Source of the DNA: Marinomonas atlantica
GTDB taxonomy: Bacteria > Pseudomonadota > Gammaproteobacteria > Pseudomonadales > Marinomonadaceae
Assembly: GCF_001639725.1 (NCBI RefSeq)
Contig: NZ_LTAW01000001.1
Location: 186,001 to 250,000, forward strand
Direction of reading: 5' to 3'
Length of the DNA stretch: 64,000 nucleotides
Shown here: positions 24,742 through 32,445 of the stretch, one piece after another
Numbering within the stretch: position 1 is the stretch's first letter
Layout of the letters: each line of letters opens with the position of its first letter
Position numbers and translations under genes: made by a program
Notes under the pieces: generated by a model
What the model was told of the DNA's origin: nothing
Seen by the model: the letters and a program-made list of their open reading frames with translations, nothing else
Database searches by the model: none

Positions 24742-26421
24742 ATGAGTGTGACATCATTGAAATTGAATCCTGACCTCGTGGGACGAATGAGCCTACAAAC
24801 TGCGACGGTACGAGAGTTTAATGAACTTCGATCAGAGGGCTTGATTGGCGAAAACTCTGGGGCGTTGCAAGTAACCCAGAATCGAACAAGCTACGACGAG
24901 CCTATCGTGCAGCAAGATATGCTCAGGTTCTGGAGTGAGCGTACCAATACTCAGTGGTGGGCAATGATGGAGGATGGTGAATTCGGCCAGCAAGCAGCCA
25001 GTTACTTGACACAAATGACGGCAGAGAAGCGCCAAATAGCCGCTGATTATCTTTCCAGTTTTCACACTGTATCGGATGCCTTGCAAGCACATTTGGGCAA
25101 TCAAGAGGGTGTTGAAGCTGATTTGGACCAATTATTGGATAACGCAGCAGCTGGACGAGCGCCGACATTGAACGCCGATGGCTCGAGTGTGGAGCATGCC
25201 GAACAGATTCAATCATTCTGGCAAGCACAGCAAGCCAACATCTCCGACGTTGAGCAGCAATACGAAGCACTAAAAACCTTTCCACAGCATCTGTCTGAGT
25301 GGCTTAACGACAAACAAATTGAACGCCCAGCACAGTTGGATGCAATGGTCGAAAAGCATCGCTACAGTGGCTTCAATGGGGTAAGGGAACGCAGTGATGC
25401 CTTAAAAGAAAGCTATCACTTCAATATTCAAGATGGAAAAGAGGCCCAGCAAGTATTACCGAGTGAGCTGAATGATATTGGTTCTAAAACAGGCATTTCT
25501 ATCTTAGATGGCATAGTATTCTCTCTTCCTGTACATGAAGATTATACCAAACGATCCATTGAAATGGCCTTGATGATGGGGAATGCGGGTTCCATGAAAA
25601 GAGCTCTTGCCACCGGTATGATGCAACAAGAGCAGCAAAGCCAACTTGCCAAATACAGTAATATCTACTCAACAGTGTCCGCGAATATCCAAGCGCAAAT
25701 GCAAAGTATCGAACCTAGCATGTCGCTCCAGGAAATCTTGGATAACCTTGCCGCAGGTAAAGACCCAGCGATGCTGCCTGGTGACAACTTACACCCAGAT
25801 GCAGACAAAATTCGAGACTTAACAAACAAATTTGGTGGATTGATCAATGCGGTGCAAACCCAGCAACAGCAATTCGAAGACTCCCCCAAGACAGTGGGAG
25901 AATGGTTGAAGAAAGGTGAGAATAGCCAATTACTCGACCAAATCGTTTATAACAAATTTGGCTTAGAGCCTTGGGAAGTCGGTACTAATAGTCGCTTACT
26001 ACGTGAGTCCAATAGCCATCCAGGTCTAGCGTTTTTCCAGCAACAAGGTGAAGACTACCGACAGAAAGTTATGGATGAAGCGGTCGAACGTCGTGACCGT
26101 CTTGAGTCGCAACTCTTTCGAATCACAGGTGGTGACAGCGCCCTCGATTTAGACACTGTGCTGCATAACTTTCGCTTTAATTTACCGCTAGGCACCATGG
26201 CAAATGGTGAGATCCACGATGCCAGTTATTCCCTGAAAACCTTTGTCGAAGACAACATGGACGACATCGCCAACCATATCGACTGGTCTTGGGTTCTTGG
26301 TGAACAAGAAAACCTCACCATGATCGACTACAACCAATGGATGGGCTATGACCGTGCGGAAAAAATCGCCGAGCCAGTAGTGGATTGGTTATTGGAAAGC
26401 TTGAGATCTAAGCAATTGTAG
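24742..26421 (+). CDS. Unknown 559-residue protein with internal duplication
   Basis: I do not recognise this protein. It is soluble, acidic, Gln-rich and mostly helical, with no signal peptide or membrane helix. Two related units are visible: about residues 98-225 and 301-427. Shared features include SSFHTVSDALQA / SNIYSTVSANIQA, LDQLLDNAAAGRAP / LQEILDNLAAGKDP, SEWLND / GEWLKK, LDAMVEKHRYSG / LDQIVYNKFG, and ALKES / LLRES. A third, weaker trace begins near 450 (LDLDTVLHNFRFNLPLG). A sigma-54-type promoter lies upstream. It opens an accessory stretch with two toxin-antitoxin modules. Length and duplication suggest a structural, adhesive or effector role, but nothing proves it. Confidence 0.85.
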   Translation: MSVTSLKLNPDLVGRMSLQTATVREFNELRSEGLIGENSGALQVTQNRTSYDEPIVQQDMLRFWSERTNTQWWAMMEDGEFGQQAASYLTQMTAEKRQIAADYLSSFHTVSDALQAHLGNQEGVEADLDQLLDNAAAGRAPTLNADGSSVEHAEQIQSFWQAQQANISDVEQQYEALKTFPQHLSEWLNDKQIERPAQLDAMVEKHRYSGFNGVRERSDALKESYHFNIQDGKEAQQVLPSELNDIGSKTGISILDGIVFSLPVHEDYTKRSIEMALMMGNAGSMKRALATGMMQQEQQSQLAKYSNIYSTVSANIQAQMQSIEPSMSLQEILDNLAAGKDPAMLPGDNLHPDADKIRDLTNKFGGLINAVQTQQQQFEDSPKTVGEWLKKGENSQLLDQIVYNKFGLEPWEVGTNSRLLRESNSHPGLAFFQQQGEDYRQKVMDEAVERRDRLESQLFRITGGDSALDLDTVLHNFRFNLPLGTMANGEIHDASYSLKTFVEDNMDDIANHIDWSWVLGEQENLTMIDYNQWMGYDRAEKIAEPVVDWLLESLRSKQL

Positions 26422-26445
26422 ATGTTGGAATTTTAGTAATAGACG

Positions 26446-26679
26446 CTACTGGTCATCCTTAAGGCCGATCCCCTTCCATTGCCATGTGGAAGCCGCTTCG
26501 CGAGGGACGGAGAGAGACAACTCAGGACTGTTTAAGTCACGGCCAAATGCGTACTTAATATGTTCACCAGCGTCTTCAACCAAGACCTGTTTACCGTTTT
26601 TCGTATCACAGGAGAATATCACATCGGCTGACGCTAGCCCTGTACATAAGCTTCCGGCTATTACCAGCGAGGCTTTCAT
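26446..26679 (-). CDS. Small exported protein, probably C-terminally truncated
   Basis: A 77-residue protein with a signal peptide (MKASLVIAGSLCTGLASA) and a mature part beginning DVIFSCDTKNGKQVLV and ending abruptly after STWQWKGIGLKDDQ. The pattern resembles small periplasmic proteins of roughly 110-120 residues that continue after the WQWKGIG segment, so this copy may have lost its C-terminus; that comparison is from memory. The start was set at the second internal Met, where the signal peptide begins. An 11-G tract lies about 50 bases upstream. Confidence 0.55.
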   Translation of the reverse strand: MKASLVIAGSLCTGLASADVIFSCDTKNGKQVLVEDAGEHIKYAFGRDLNSPELSLSVPREAASTWQWKGIGLKDDQ

Positions 26680-26725
26680 AATTACGCTTCTATCCATGTT
26701 AATACTCAAATACATTAGTGAAAGT

Positions 26726-26736
26726 GGGGGGGGGGG
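26726..26736. repeat. Homopolymer tract of 11 G
   Basis: Eleven consecutive G on the plus strand, between the stop of the HEPN gene (26744) and the start of the small exported protein (26679) on the minus strand. It is in the likely promoter/leader of the latter. Such tracts can vary in length by slippage. Confidence 0.9.
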
Positions 26737-26743
26737 TAAGCAC

Positions 26744-27169
26744 TTACTGTATAGATTCTAAAGCCGCCGTTCCAACATTTATAAAATCGAACACTTGCGC
26801 ATAATAGCCCTGAGCAATGATTGAGCGGACAATATTAGGATCGATGTTTAAATAGTCATGCACTAACGCATTACGCAAACCAATGACTTTGCGCCAGTTT
26901 GTGAGCTGATCCAATGTTAGGCGCTGGTGCTGTGAGATCACTTCAAAGGCTTGATAGGCTTCGCTTGGACTGCTGCCCGCGAGCGACTTTGCCCAATGCT
27001 TTGCGACGCCAATGGCTGCTTCGATACTGACTTGCAGAGAGCGCTCTGCAGCACGGTATTCAAACGTTGATAAGTTACGCTCGGATAAAATCTTATGTAA
27101 CTCGTTTAACTCTGATTGATAGGTCTTGGCGTTGGAACGAATCGCAGAAAGGTAATAAGAATCAGGCAT
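26744..27169 (-). CDS. hepT: HEPN-domain toxin (HepT-like)
   Basis: A 141-residue all-helical HEPN protein with the RNase motif R-x4-H-x-Y at Arg99, His104 and Tyr106 (RNALVHDY). In HepT/MntA modules this is the toxin, an RNase silenced by AMPylation at the motif tyrosine. The partner nucleotidyltransferase gene ends six bases upstream on the same strand, so the two form an operon, nucleotidyltransferase first. Confidence 0.9.
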   Translation of the reverse strand: MPDSYYLSAIRSNAKTYQSELNELHKILSERNLSTFEYRAAERSLQVSIEAAIGVAKHWAKSLAGSSPSEAYQAFEVISQHQRLTLDQLTNWRKVIGLRNALVHDYLNIDPNIVRSIIAQGYYAQVFDFINVGTAALESIQ

Positions 27170-27175
27170 CAGCTA

Positions 27176-27688
27176 TTATCCAAAGTGCTTCAAATGATAC
27201 TGATAGTCTAACTCAGCTTTTGACATAATGATCCCTTCAACACTTAAGCGCGCACCCTCATCACCACAATAAAGTAATTTTCCAGAGATGATATTCATCG
27301 CTAACGGAATCGGCGCATTCTGAATATCTACAATACTTAGCATTTCCTCTTCCCTGCCAAGCGCTTTTGCCCAATCCATTGCCAGCAACTCAGGTCGCAG
27401 ACGGCGATCCAAAGGGTCTTCAACCCAATCATTAAACAACACAGCTAAGTCGTAATCGCTATCGGGACGATGATTGCCTTTCGCACGTGAGCCATAGAGC
27501 CATAGCGCCGAGATATTATTAGCTTCAGAGGCTAAAGTAATTAGCTTGTTAGTGATATCGTGATTCAAACAGAGTATTTCCTTTAGTTCTTTGGCGATGG
27601 GTAGGTCATACATCAACCGCAAGGTATTTGATACTGAAAGTGTGGCATCCTCTTGTCTAGTATCTATGGAGTGACTATATATGTTCAA
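27176..27688 (-). CDS. mntA: MNT-type nucleotidyltransferase antitoxin (MntA-like)
   Basis: A 170-residue protein with the minimal nucleotidyltransferase signature GS-x10-D-x-D: Gly66-Ser67 in LYGSRAKG and Asp78/Asp80 in DSDYDLAV. It would AMPylate the adjacent HEPN toxin. The annotated start is a weak TTG; an in-frame Met at residue 26 (MYDLPIAKELKEIL) is a plausible shorter start since it precedes the domain. It is divergent from the HigB-like gene by 57 bp. Confidence 0.9.
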   Translation of the reverse strand: MNIYSHSIDTRQEDATLSVSNTLRLMYDLPIAKELKEILCLNHDITNKLITLASEANNISALWLYGSRAKGNHRPDSDYDLAVLFNDWVEDPLDRRLRPELLAMDWAKALGREEEMLSIVDIQNAPIPLAMNIISGKLLYCGDEGARLSVEGIIMSKAELDYQYHLKHFG

Positions 27689-27745
27689 GTTGCACGAGCG
27701 TAAATAATCAACTATTCTGTATTCACTTGGATACGAATATAAATT

Positions 27746-28051
27746 ATGTACAACATTAAACTCACGGATGAATTTGATGTTTGGCTCAATGGCTTGAAAG
27801 ACAATATCACCCGTTTACGTCTTGCTCGACGTTTAGAGAAGGCTTCGCGTGGAGCGTTGGGTGATGTGAAGTCAGTTGGTGAAGGTGTGTTTGAAATGCG
27901 TGAGCACTTCGGGGCAGGATGGCGTATGTACTACGTTCAGCAGGGCGACACCATAATCATCATGCTTGCTGGCGGTGATAAGTCTTCTCAAAGTCGAGAT
28001 ATAGCAAGAGCTAAGCAAATAGCGATCAATTTAAACGAGGTACGACCATGA
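27746..28051 (+). CDS. RelE/ParE-superfamily toxin (HigB-3/Gp49-like)
   Basis: A 101-residue protein of the phage-derived Gp49-like/HigB class: an N-terminal helix with LNGLKDNITRLRLARRLEKASRG, then GVFEMREHFGAGWRMYYVQQGDTIIIMLAGGDKSSQSRDIARAKQIA. These are ribosome-dependent mRNA endonucleases in type II modules. The stop overlaps the start of the antitoxin gene by four bases (ATGA), which is a strong sign of a two-gene unit with the toxin first. Confidence 0.92.
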   Translation: MYNIKLTDEFDVWLNGLKDNITRLRLARRLEKASRGALGDVKSVGEGVFEMREHFGAGWRMYYVQQGDTIIIMLAGGDKSSQSRDIARAKQIAINLNEVRP

Positions 28052-28332
28052 GCAGTGCAGCATTGAAAAGCTTTGATATGGCTGAGCAACTGCGCGATGA
28101 CGCGGATATCGCGGCATACTTGTCGATGGTGCTGGAAGAAGGTGATACCGAGGAGTTAATCGCAGCGATTGGCCATATCGCTAAAGCGCGAGGCATGACC
28201 CAAATAGCTAAAGAAAGTGGCCTTGGACGAGAAAGCTTATACAAGGCATTGCGATCAGGCTCGCGGCCGCAATTTGATACGATCTTGAAAGTGTTAAAAG
28301 CTCTTGGCTTAGAGCTAAAAATTGTAGGTTAG
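28048..28332 (+). CDS. HTH antitoxin, addiction-module antidote family (HigA-like)
   Basis: A 94-residue DNA-binding antitoxin. It shows the family pattern: AEQLRDDADIAAYLSMVLEEGDTEELIAAIGHIAKARGMTQIAKESGLGRESLYKALR, an Xre-type helix-turn-helix, then FDTILKVLKALGLEL. It is translationally coupled to the toxin by a four-base overlap and likely represses the operon. Confidence 0.93.
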   Translation: MSSAALKSFDMAEQLRDDADIAAYLSMVLEEGDTEELIAAIGHIAKARGMTQIAKESGLGRESLYKALRSGSRPQFDTILKVLKALGLELKIVG

Positions 28333-28387
28333 CAAAGCCATGTCTCTGACAGAGTCAGGTCGTACAGGGATAAGGCTGAAGAAGGGG

Positions 28388-28753
28388 TTAAAACACAGTT
28401 CCTTCTGGAAGTGTGACAAAGATTGAGTGGCGGATTTCATTGTTCAGGGCCTTTGAGCAATGGCCTTCGCCTTCAGTATCTTCAAGTAGCAGTACATCAC
28501 CGCCTGCAAATTGGCGGGTTTCGCCGTCCGAGACTTTAAACTCACAACGACCTTTGATGATAAACAACAACTGACGCTGCGGCGCTGGATGCCATTTAAA
28601 GTCGTAGTCCGCGGGCGTTTCACGGAAAATCATCTGCCCTGCATCAAAACGCTCAGACAGCATACCAATTGGCCCACCGTCACGGACATCGATGTTCACG
28701 TCACCAAAATGGCTCTTGCCCTGATCATCATTATAAATTCGAGTAAATTGCAT
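28388..28753 (-). CDS. Single-domain cupin, linked to the purine block
   Basis: A 121-residue cupin starting MQFTRIYNDDQG, with metal-site motif 1 around DFKWHPAPQRQLLFIIKGRCEF and motif 2 around GGDVLLLEDTEGEGHCSK. The ATG at 28753 has AGGGAA eight bases upstream and starts at the conserved first strand; a longer frame to 28801 is less likely. It lies 143 bp downstream of the allantoate amidohydrolase gene on the same strand, so it may be the last gene of that operon. It is too short to be the two-cupin ureidoglycine aminohydrolase AllE; role unknown. Confidence 0.8.
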   Translation of the reverse strand: MQFTRIYNDDQGKSHFGDVNIDVRDGGPIGMLSERFDAGQMIFRETPADYDFKWHPAPQRQLLFIIKGRCEFKVSDGETRQFAGGDVLLLEDTEGEGHCSKALNNEIRHSIFVTLPEGTVF

Positions 28754-28896
28754 TGGATATTCCCTAAAGTAGAAAGATCTCATTGGTAAGACTCCATGCA
28801 CAAAAGGGATCTGCCCCCTTTATCTAATTGGCAAGCCAATTGAATTGCATGGATGGTTGCATCAAGAAGACGCTCAAGCGCATGGAAGCTTGTTCG

Positions 28897-30123
28897 TTAT
28901 TTCAAACTCTGCAACGTATGGTTTAGTACCGCCAAGGTCGCACTCACATCTTCGGTTGTGATGGCTTCTGCCGGGTGATGGCTGATCCCTTTTTCACAAC
29001 GCACAAACAGCATAGCAACAGGGCAGATATCGGCCATGGCTACCGCATCGTGTCCAGCCCCAGAAAACAATGTATGCACACCGATATCCTGTGCTGCGAT
29101 AGCATTGCATAGCACGCTTTGCAGCTCGTCGTCACATTGCACAGCGTGTGCACTGTGGGTCGGTCTATGCTCTAACGCCAAATTACGTTTTGCCGCAATG
29201 TTATCTAAGCGATCCATAATATCGGCAATGGCATCATCACGCTGAAAATCTTGCGCACTGCGAACATCAAGTGAAAATACGGTTTTTCCCGAGATCACAT
29301 TGACGCCGTTAGGCCTATTGCTGATCTGGCCAACGGTGGCGACCACGCCATGCTCTTTAGCAACGCTTTCTATGGCTAAAATCATTTCGCTACTGGCTGC
29401 CAAGGTATCCAGACGCATGGGCATAGGTACGGTGCCAGCATGACCTGCCATGCCCGTAACGGTAATCTCAAAACGTTTGGCGGCGGCAATCGCACTGACG
29501 ACGCCGACAGACAGGTTTCTCTGCTCTAACACGGGGCCTTGTTCAATATGTATCTCAAGGTAGCCCTTTAGATTTTCAGTTGGAATAGTCGCTTCAGAAA
29601 CGTTATCGAAGTTCAAACCAAAGTGTTCTAACGCTTGGGTAAGGCTTATGCCGTCTTCGTCTTGCAGGTCGGCCCAGCTTGCTGGCCATTGACCCGTTAA
29701 TGCGCGGCTGCCCAATAACGTGGAGCCAAAGCGCGTACCTTCTTCATCGCCAAAACCAACGATATCCAAGTGAAAGGGCAAACGAATGCCTTCCACATGG
29801 AGAGCTTCGATCAATGTGATAGGAGCGACCACCCCCAACATGCCATCGTACTTACCGCCATTTGGCACAGTGTCGAGATGGCTCCCCATGATATAGCGGG
29901 GTGCATCGCTCTGCTCTGCTTCAAAGCGGCCCCAAATATTACCGGCTTGATCTTGCCAAGAACGCATGCCAGCGGCAGTCATCCATTTATCTATCAGTTG
30001 ATTGGCTCTCTTGTGCTGCTCAGATAAATAGCGGCGGTCCAAATAGTCGGGTGACTGACTTATTTTGCCAAGTGTTTCTAAACGTGCCATGACGGTTTGG
30101 CCGAGCGTCTGGAAGTCGATCAT
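28897..30123 (-). CDS. hpxK: Allantoate amidohydrolase (M20 family, HpxK/AllC-like)
   Basis: A 408-residue cytosolic zinc/manganese hydrolase of the allantoate amidohydrolase/carbamoylase family. It converts allantoate to ureidoglycine, CO2 and ammonia. Metal-ligand segments: GSHLDTVPNGGKYDG (His, Asp), VGFGDEEGTRFGSTLLGSRAL (Glu-Glu), GHAGTVPM in the dimer domain, and FSGAGHDAVAMA near the end (last His). The start overlaps the stop of the upstream aminotransferase gene by four bases. Related N-carbamoyl amino acid hydrolases share the fold; context makes the allantoate role likely. Confidence 0.9.
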   Translation of the reverse strand: MIDFQTLGQTVMARLETLGKISQSPDYLDRRYLSEQHKRANQLIDKWMTAAGMRSWQDQAGNIWGRFEAEQSDAPRYIMGSHLDTVPNGGKYDGMLGVVAPITLIEALHVEGIRLPFHLDIVGFGDEEGTRFGSTLLGSRALTGQWPASWADLQDEDGISLTQALEHFGLNFDNVSEATIPTENLKGYLEIHIEQGPVLEQRNLSVGVVSAIAAAKRFEITVTGMAGHAGTVPMPMRLDTLAASSEMILAIESVAKEHGVVATVGQISNRPNGVNVISGKTVFSLDVRSAQDFQRDDAIADIMDRLDNIAAKRNLALEHRPTHSAHAVQCDDELQSVLCNAIAAQDIGVHTLFSGAGHDAVAMADICPVAMLFVRCEKGISHHPAEAITTEDVSATLAVLNHTLQSLK

Positions 30124-31370
30124 GACGTAGCCTTCTCTGTTACCGCACTATTTTGAGCGGTGTTATAAACAGCTAGTGCCGTATCGACACCTGCACCATT
30201 AGGCAAGCCAAGACCTTGTCCACGTAGAACCGTTTCCAATGATTGCAGGGTATGAAGCACAGCATCTTGGCGAGCGTTATAACCCATCGTGCCGATACGC
30301 CAAACCTTGCCTTTTAGTGGACCGAAACTGGTGCCAATCTCGATATTAAAAATGTTCAGCAAGTCGTGACGGACTTTCTCACCATCTACGTTGTCTGGAA
30401 TAGACACACCGACCACGTTGCTCATCTTGTTGTTCAAGTCGCCATAAGGCTGTAACCCCATGGCTTGAATACCTTGCAGCATGGCATTGCCTGCAAGCTG
30501 ATGGCGAGCAATAACCGTATCTTGTCCTTCCCGAAGCAGCTCAACAGCACACTGACGCGAACCAAATAACATCGTCGCCGCTTCGGTGTGATGGTTTAGA
30601 CGCTCTTCCCCCCAGTAATCCATGATCATGCCAAGGTCAAAGTAGTTGGAACGAATCCGTGAACCTTTTGCGTCCTCGTGGTGGGCATCTCGAATGCCTG
30701 CTTCGACGTGGTGGCGCTGACGCACAACCGATGCAAAGCGATCGTTGAAACTGACTGGCGCACTGCCAGATGGACCACCAAGGCATTTTTGCAAGCCCAC
30801 GGAGACAGCATCGATCTGCCAAGCGTCCATATCAAACGGGTTGCCGCCAATGGATGCAGTGGCATCGGTATACAGCAGCACATCGTGTGCTCGACAAATA
30901 CCTCCTAGCTCGCTCAACGGTTGTAACATGGTGGTTGAAGTATCACCTTGCACGATCGCTAAGACTTTGGGTTGCACTCGTTTAATTGCCTCTTCAATTT
31001 GTTGCGGGTCAAAGACCTCGCCCCAAGGCACTTCAATGGTGTGCACGTCGGCACCTGCGCGCTCTGCAATTTCCGTTAGCAGGTGACCAAAGCGGCCAAA
31101 AATCGGCACAAGTACTTTATCGTTTGGCTCAAGCACCGATACCAAAGAGGCTTCGATGCCTGCACGAGAGGTGCCATCGATTAGGAACGTTTGTTCGTTT
31201 TGTGTATTGAATACTTGGCGATACAACGCCATGACCTCATTCATGTAGCCAGTCATGGTTGGATCGTATTGCCCGACAAGCTGCGTTGACATGGCTTGCA
31301 GAACACTTGGGTAGCAATTAATAGGGCCGGGGCCCATCAGCAAACGGGGTGGAAATTGTAGAGGTTGCAT
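30120..31370 (-). CDS. hpxJ: Ureidoglycine-glyoxylate aminotransferase (PucG/HpxJ-like)
   Basis: A 416-residue class V PLP aminotransferase. It has the family start LLMGPGPINCYPSVLQAM, the DGTSRAGIEASL phosphate loop, YTDATASIGGNPFDMDAW and the PLP lysine Lys195 in SVGLQKCLGGPSG. Family members of this type transfer the amino group of ureidoglycine to glyoxylate, giving oxalurate and glycine. Being coupled to the allantoate hydrolase that makes ureidoglycine supports that role. The C-terminal 25 residues extend beyond the usual domain end. Confidence 0.9.
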   Translation of the reverse strand: MQPLQFPPRLLMGPGPINCYPSVLQAMSTQLVGQYDPTMTGYMNEVMALYRQVFNTQNEQTFLIDGTSRAGIEASLVSVLEPNDKVLVPIFGRFGHLLTEIAERAGADVHTIEVPWGEVFDPQQIEEAIKRVQPKVLAIVQGDTSTTMLQPLSELGGICRAHDVLLYTDATASIGGNPFDMDAWQIDAVSVGLQKCLGGPSGSAPVSFNDRFASVVRQRHHVEAGIRDAHHEDAKGSRIRSNYFDLGMIMDYWGEERLNHHTEAATMLFGSRQCAVELLREGQDTVIARHQLAGNAMLQGIQAMGLQPYGDLNNKMSNVVGVSIPDNVDGEKVRHDLLNIFNIEIGTSFGPLKGKVWRIGTMGYNARQDAVLHTLQSLETVLRGQGLGLPNGAGVDTALAVYNTAQNSAVTEKATS

Positions 31371-31380
31371 GAGGTAGCTC

Positions 31381-32199
31381 CTACGCTAAAACTTGATAAA
31401 GCATTCGTAAACCAGTAAAGATCAGCACGACGGCAAAGACCTTTTTCAACATGGCAGCGTTCAAACGTTGTGCAAGACCTGCACCAACGGGCGCAAACAA
31501 TACCGTCAGCGGGATGATACAGGCTGCGCCGACTAGGTTTACTAAGCCAAAGGTGCCGAATGGTGAATCGATAGGTGTTTGACCCACAATAAGCATAGTG
31601 ATGGCGGCAGGCAGTGAAATGATCAGGCCAACCGCTGCGGCAGTACCTACTGCTCGGTGAGCAGGGTAATTACAAAACGTAAGCGTTGGTACGGTTAACG
31701 TACCGCCTCCGATGCCAACCATAGAGCTAAAGAAGCCAATGCAAGTGGCGATGACACCTTGCCCGCCTTTGCCTGGTAGTGATTGGAACATGGCGTCCTT
31801 TTTACCCAGCAACATGTTTAAAGCGGATAGCGTTGCAATGACGCCGAACAGCAAGGTTAGCCATTGGCCTTCGACTTGTGTCACCACATAGCTGCCCACT
31901 AACACACCTAGAAAGATAAAAACGCCCCAAAACTTCAGTAACTGAAAGTCCACATTGCCTTTAGCATGATGGGCGCGGATAGAGCTGATTGACGTTGGAA
32001 TGATCGTTGCGAGCGACGTTGCGGTGGCCACTAGCATCGCCGTATCAGCGCTGACGCCGAGCCCTTGGTACAAGAAGAACAGTACTGGAACAATCACGAT
32101 ACCGCCGCCAACACCTAAAAGGCCAGCCAAGATACCTGCGACTACGCCCGTGCCCATCATGGCTAAAATCATGGAATAGTTTTCCATTATGAATGACAT
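31381..32199 (-). CDS. TSUP (TauE/SafE) family transporter in the purine operon
   Basis: A 272-residue inner-membrane protein with eight or so helices and the two TSUP repeats, beginning GVVAGILAGLLGVGGGIVIVPVLFF and CIGFFSSMVGIGGGTLTVPTL. TSUP proteins move sulfite, sulfoacetate or other small organic anions. It is 10 bp upstream of the aminotransferase gene on the same strand, so a purine-derived acid such as oxalurate, oxamate or oxalate is a reasonable but unproven substrate. Confidence 0.88.
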   Translation of the reverse strand: MSFIMENYSMILAMMGTGVVAGILAGLLGVGGGIVIVPVLFFLYQGLGVSADTAMLVATATSLATIIPTSISSIRAHHAKGNVDFQLLKFWGVFIFLGVLVGSYVVTQVEGQWLTLLFGVIATLSALNMLLGKKDAMFQSLPGKGGQGVIATCIGFFSSMVGIGGGTLTVPTLTFCNYPAHRAVGTAAAVGLIISLPAAITMLIVGQTPIDSPFGTFGLVNLVGAACIIPLTVLFAPVGAGLAQRLNAAMLKKVFAVVLIFTGLRMLYQVLA

Positions 32200-32445
32200 G
32201 TTTTACTCTCACTTTTACGTCGAAATGTTTGTGTTATGGGAACAACAACCCCTTCTCGACCCAGCTTAATCATCCTGATTGCTGGTCTTTGAAGGGTTGT
32301 CTGCTCCTATTTAAGTCAGATTGTTTAGCAAGAAGCTGATTATGAAAAGAGTCAGCCCATGGTTGGGCGTGCCGGACTTTTGAGCAGGGATGCCCAACGG
32401 ACGGCGCTTTCAGAATCAACTTCGATGCATATCAGACCCAATGAC

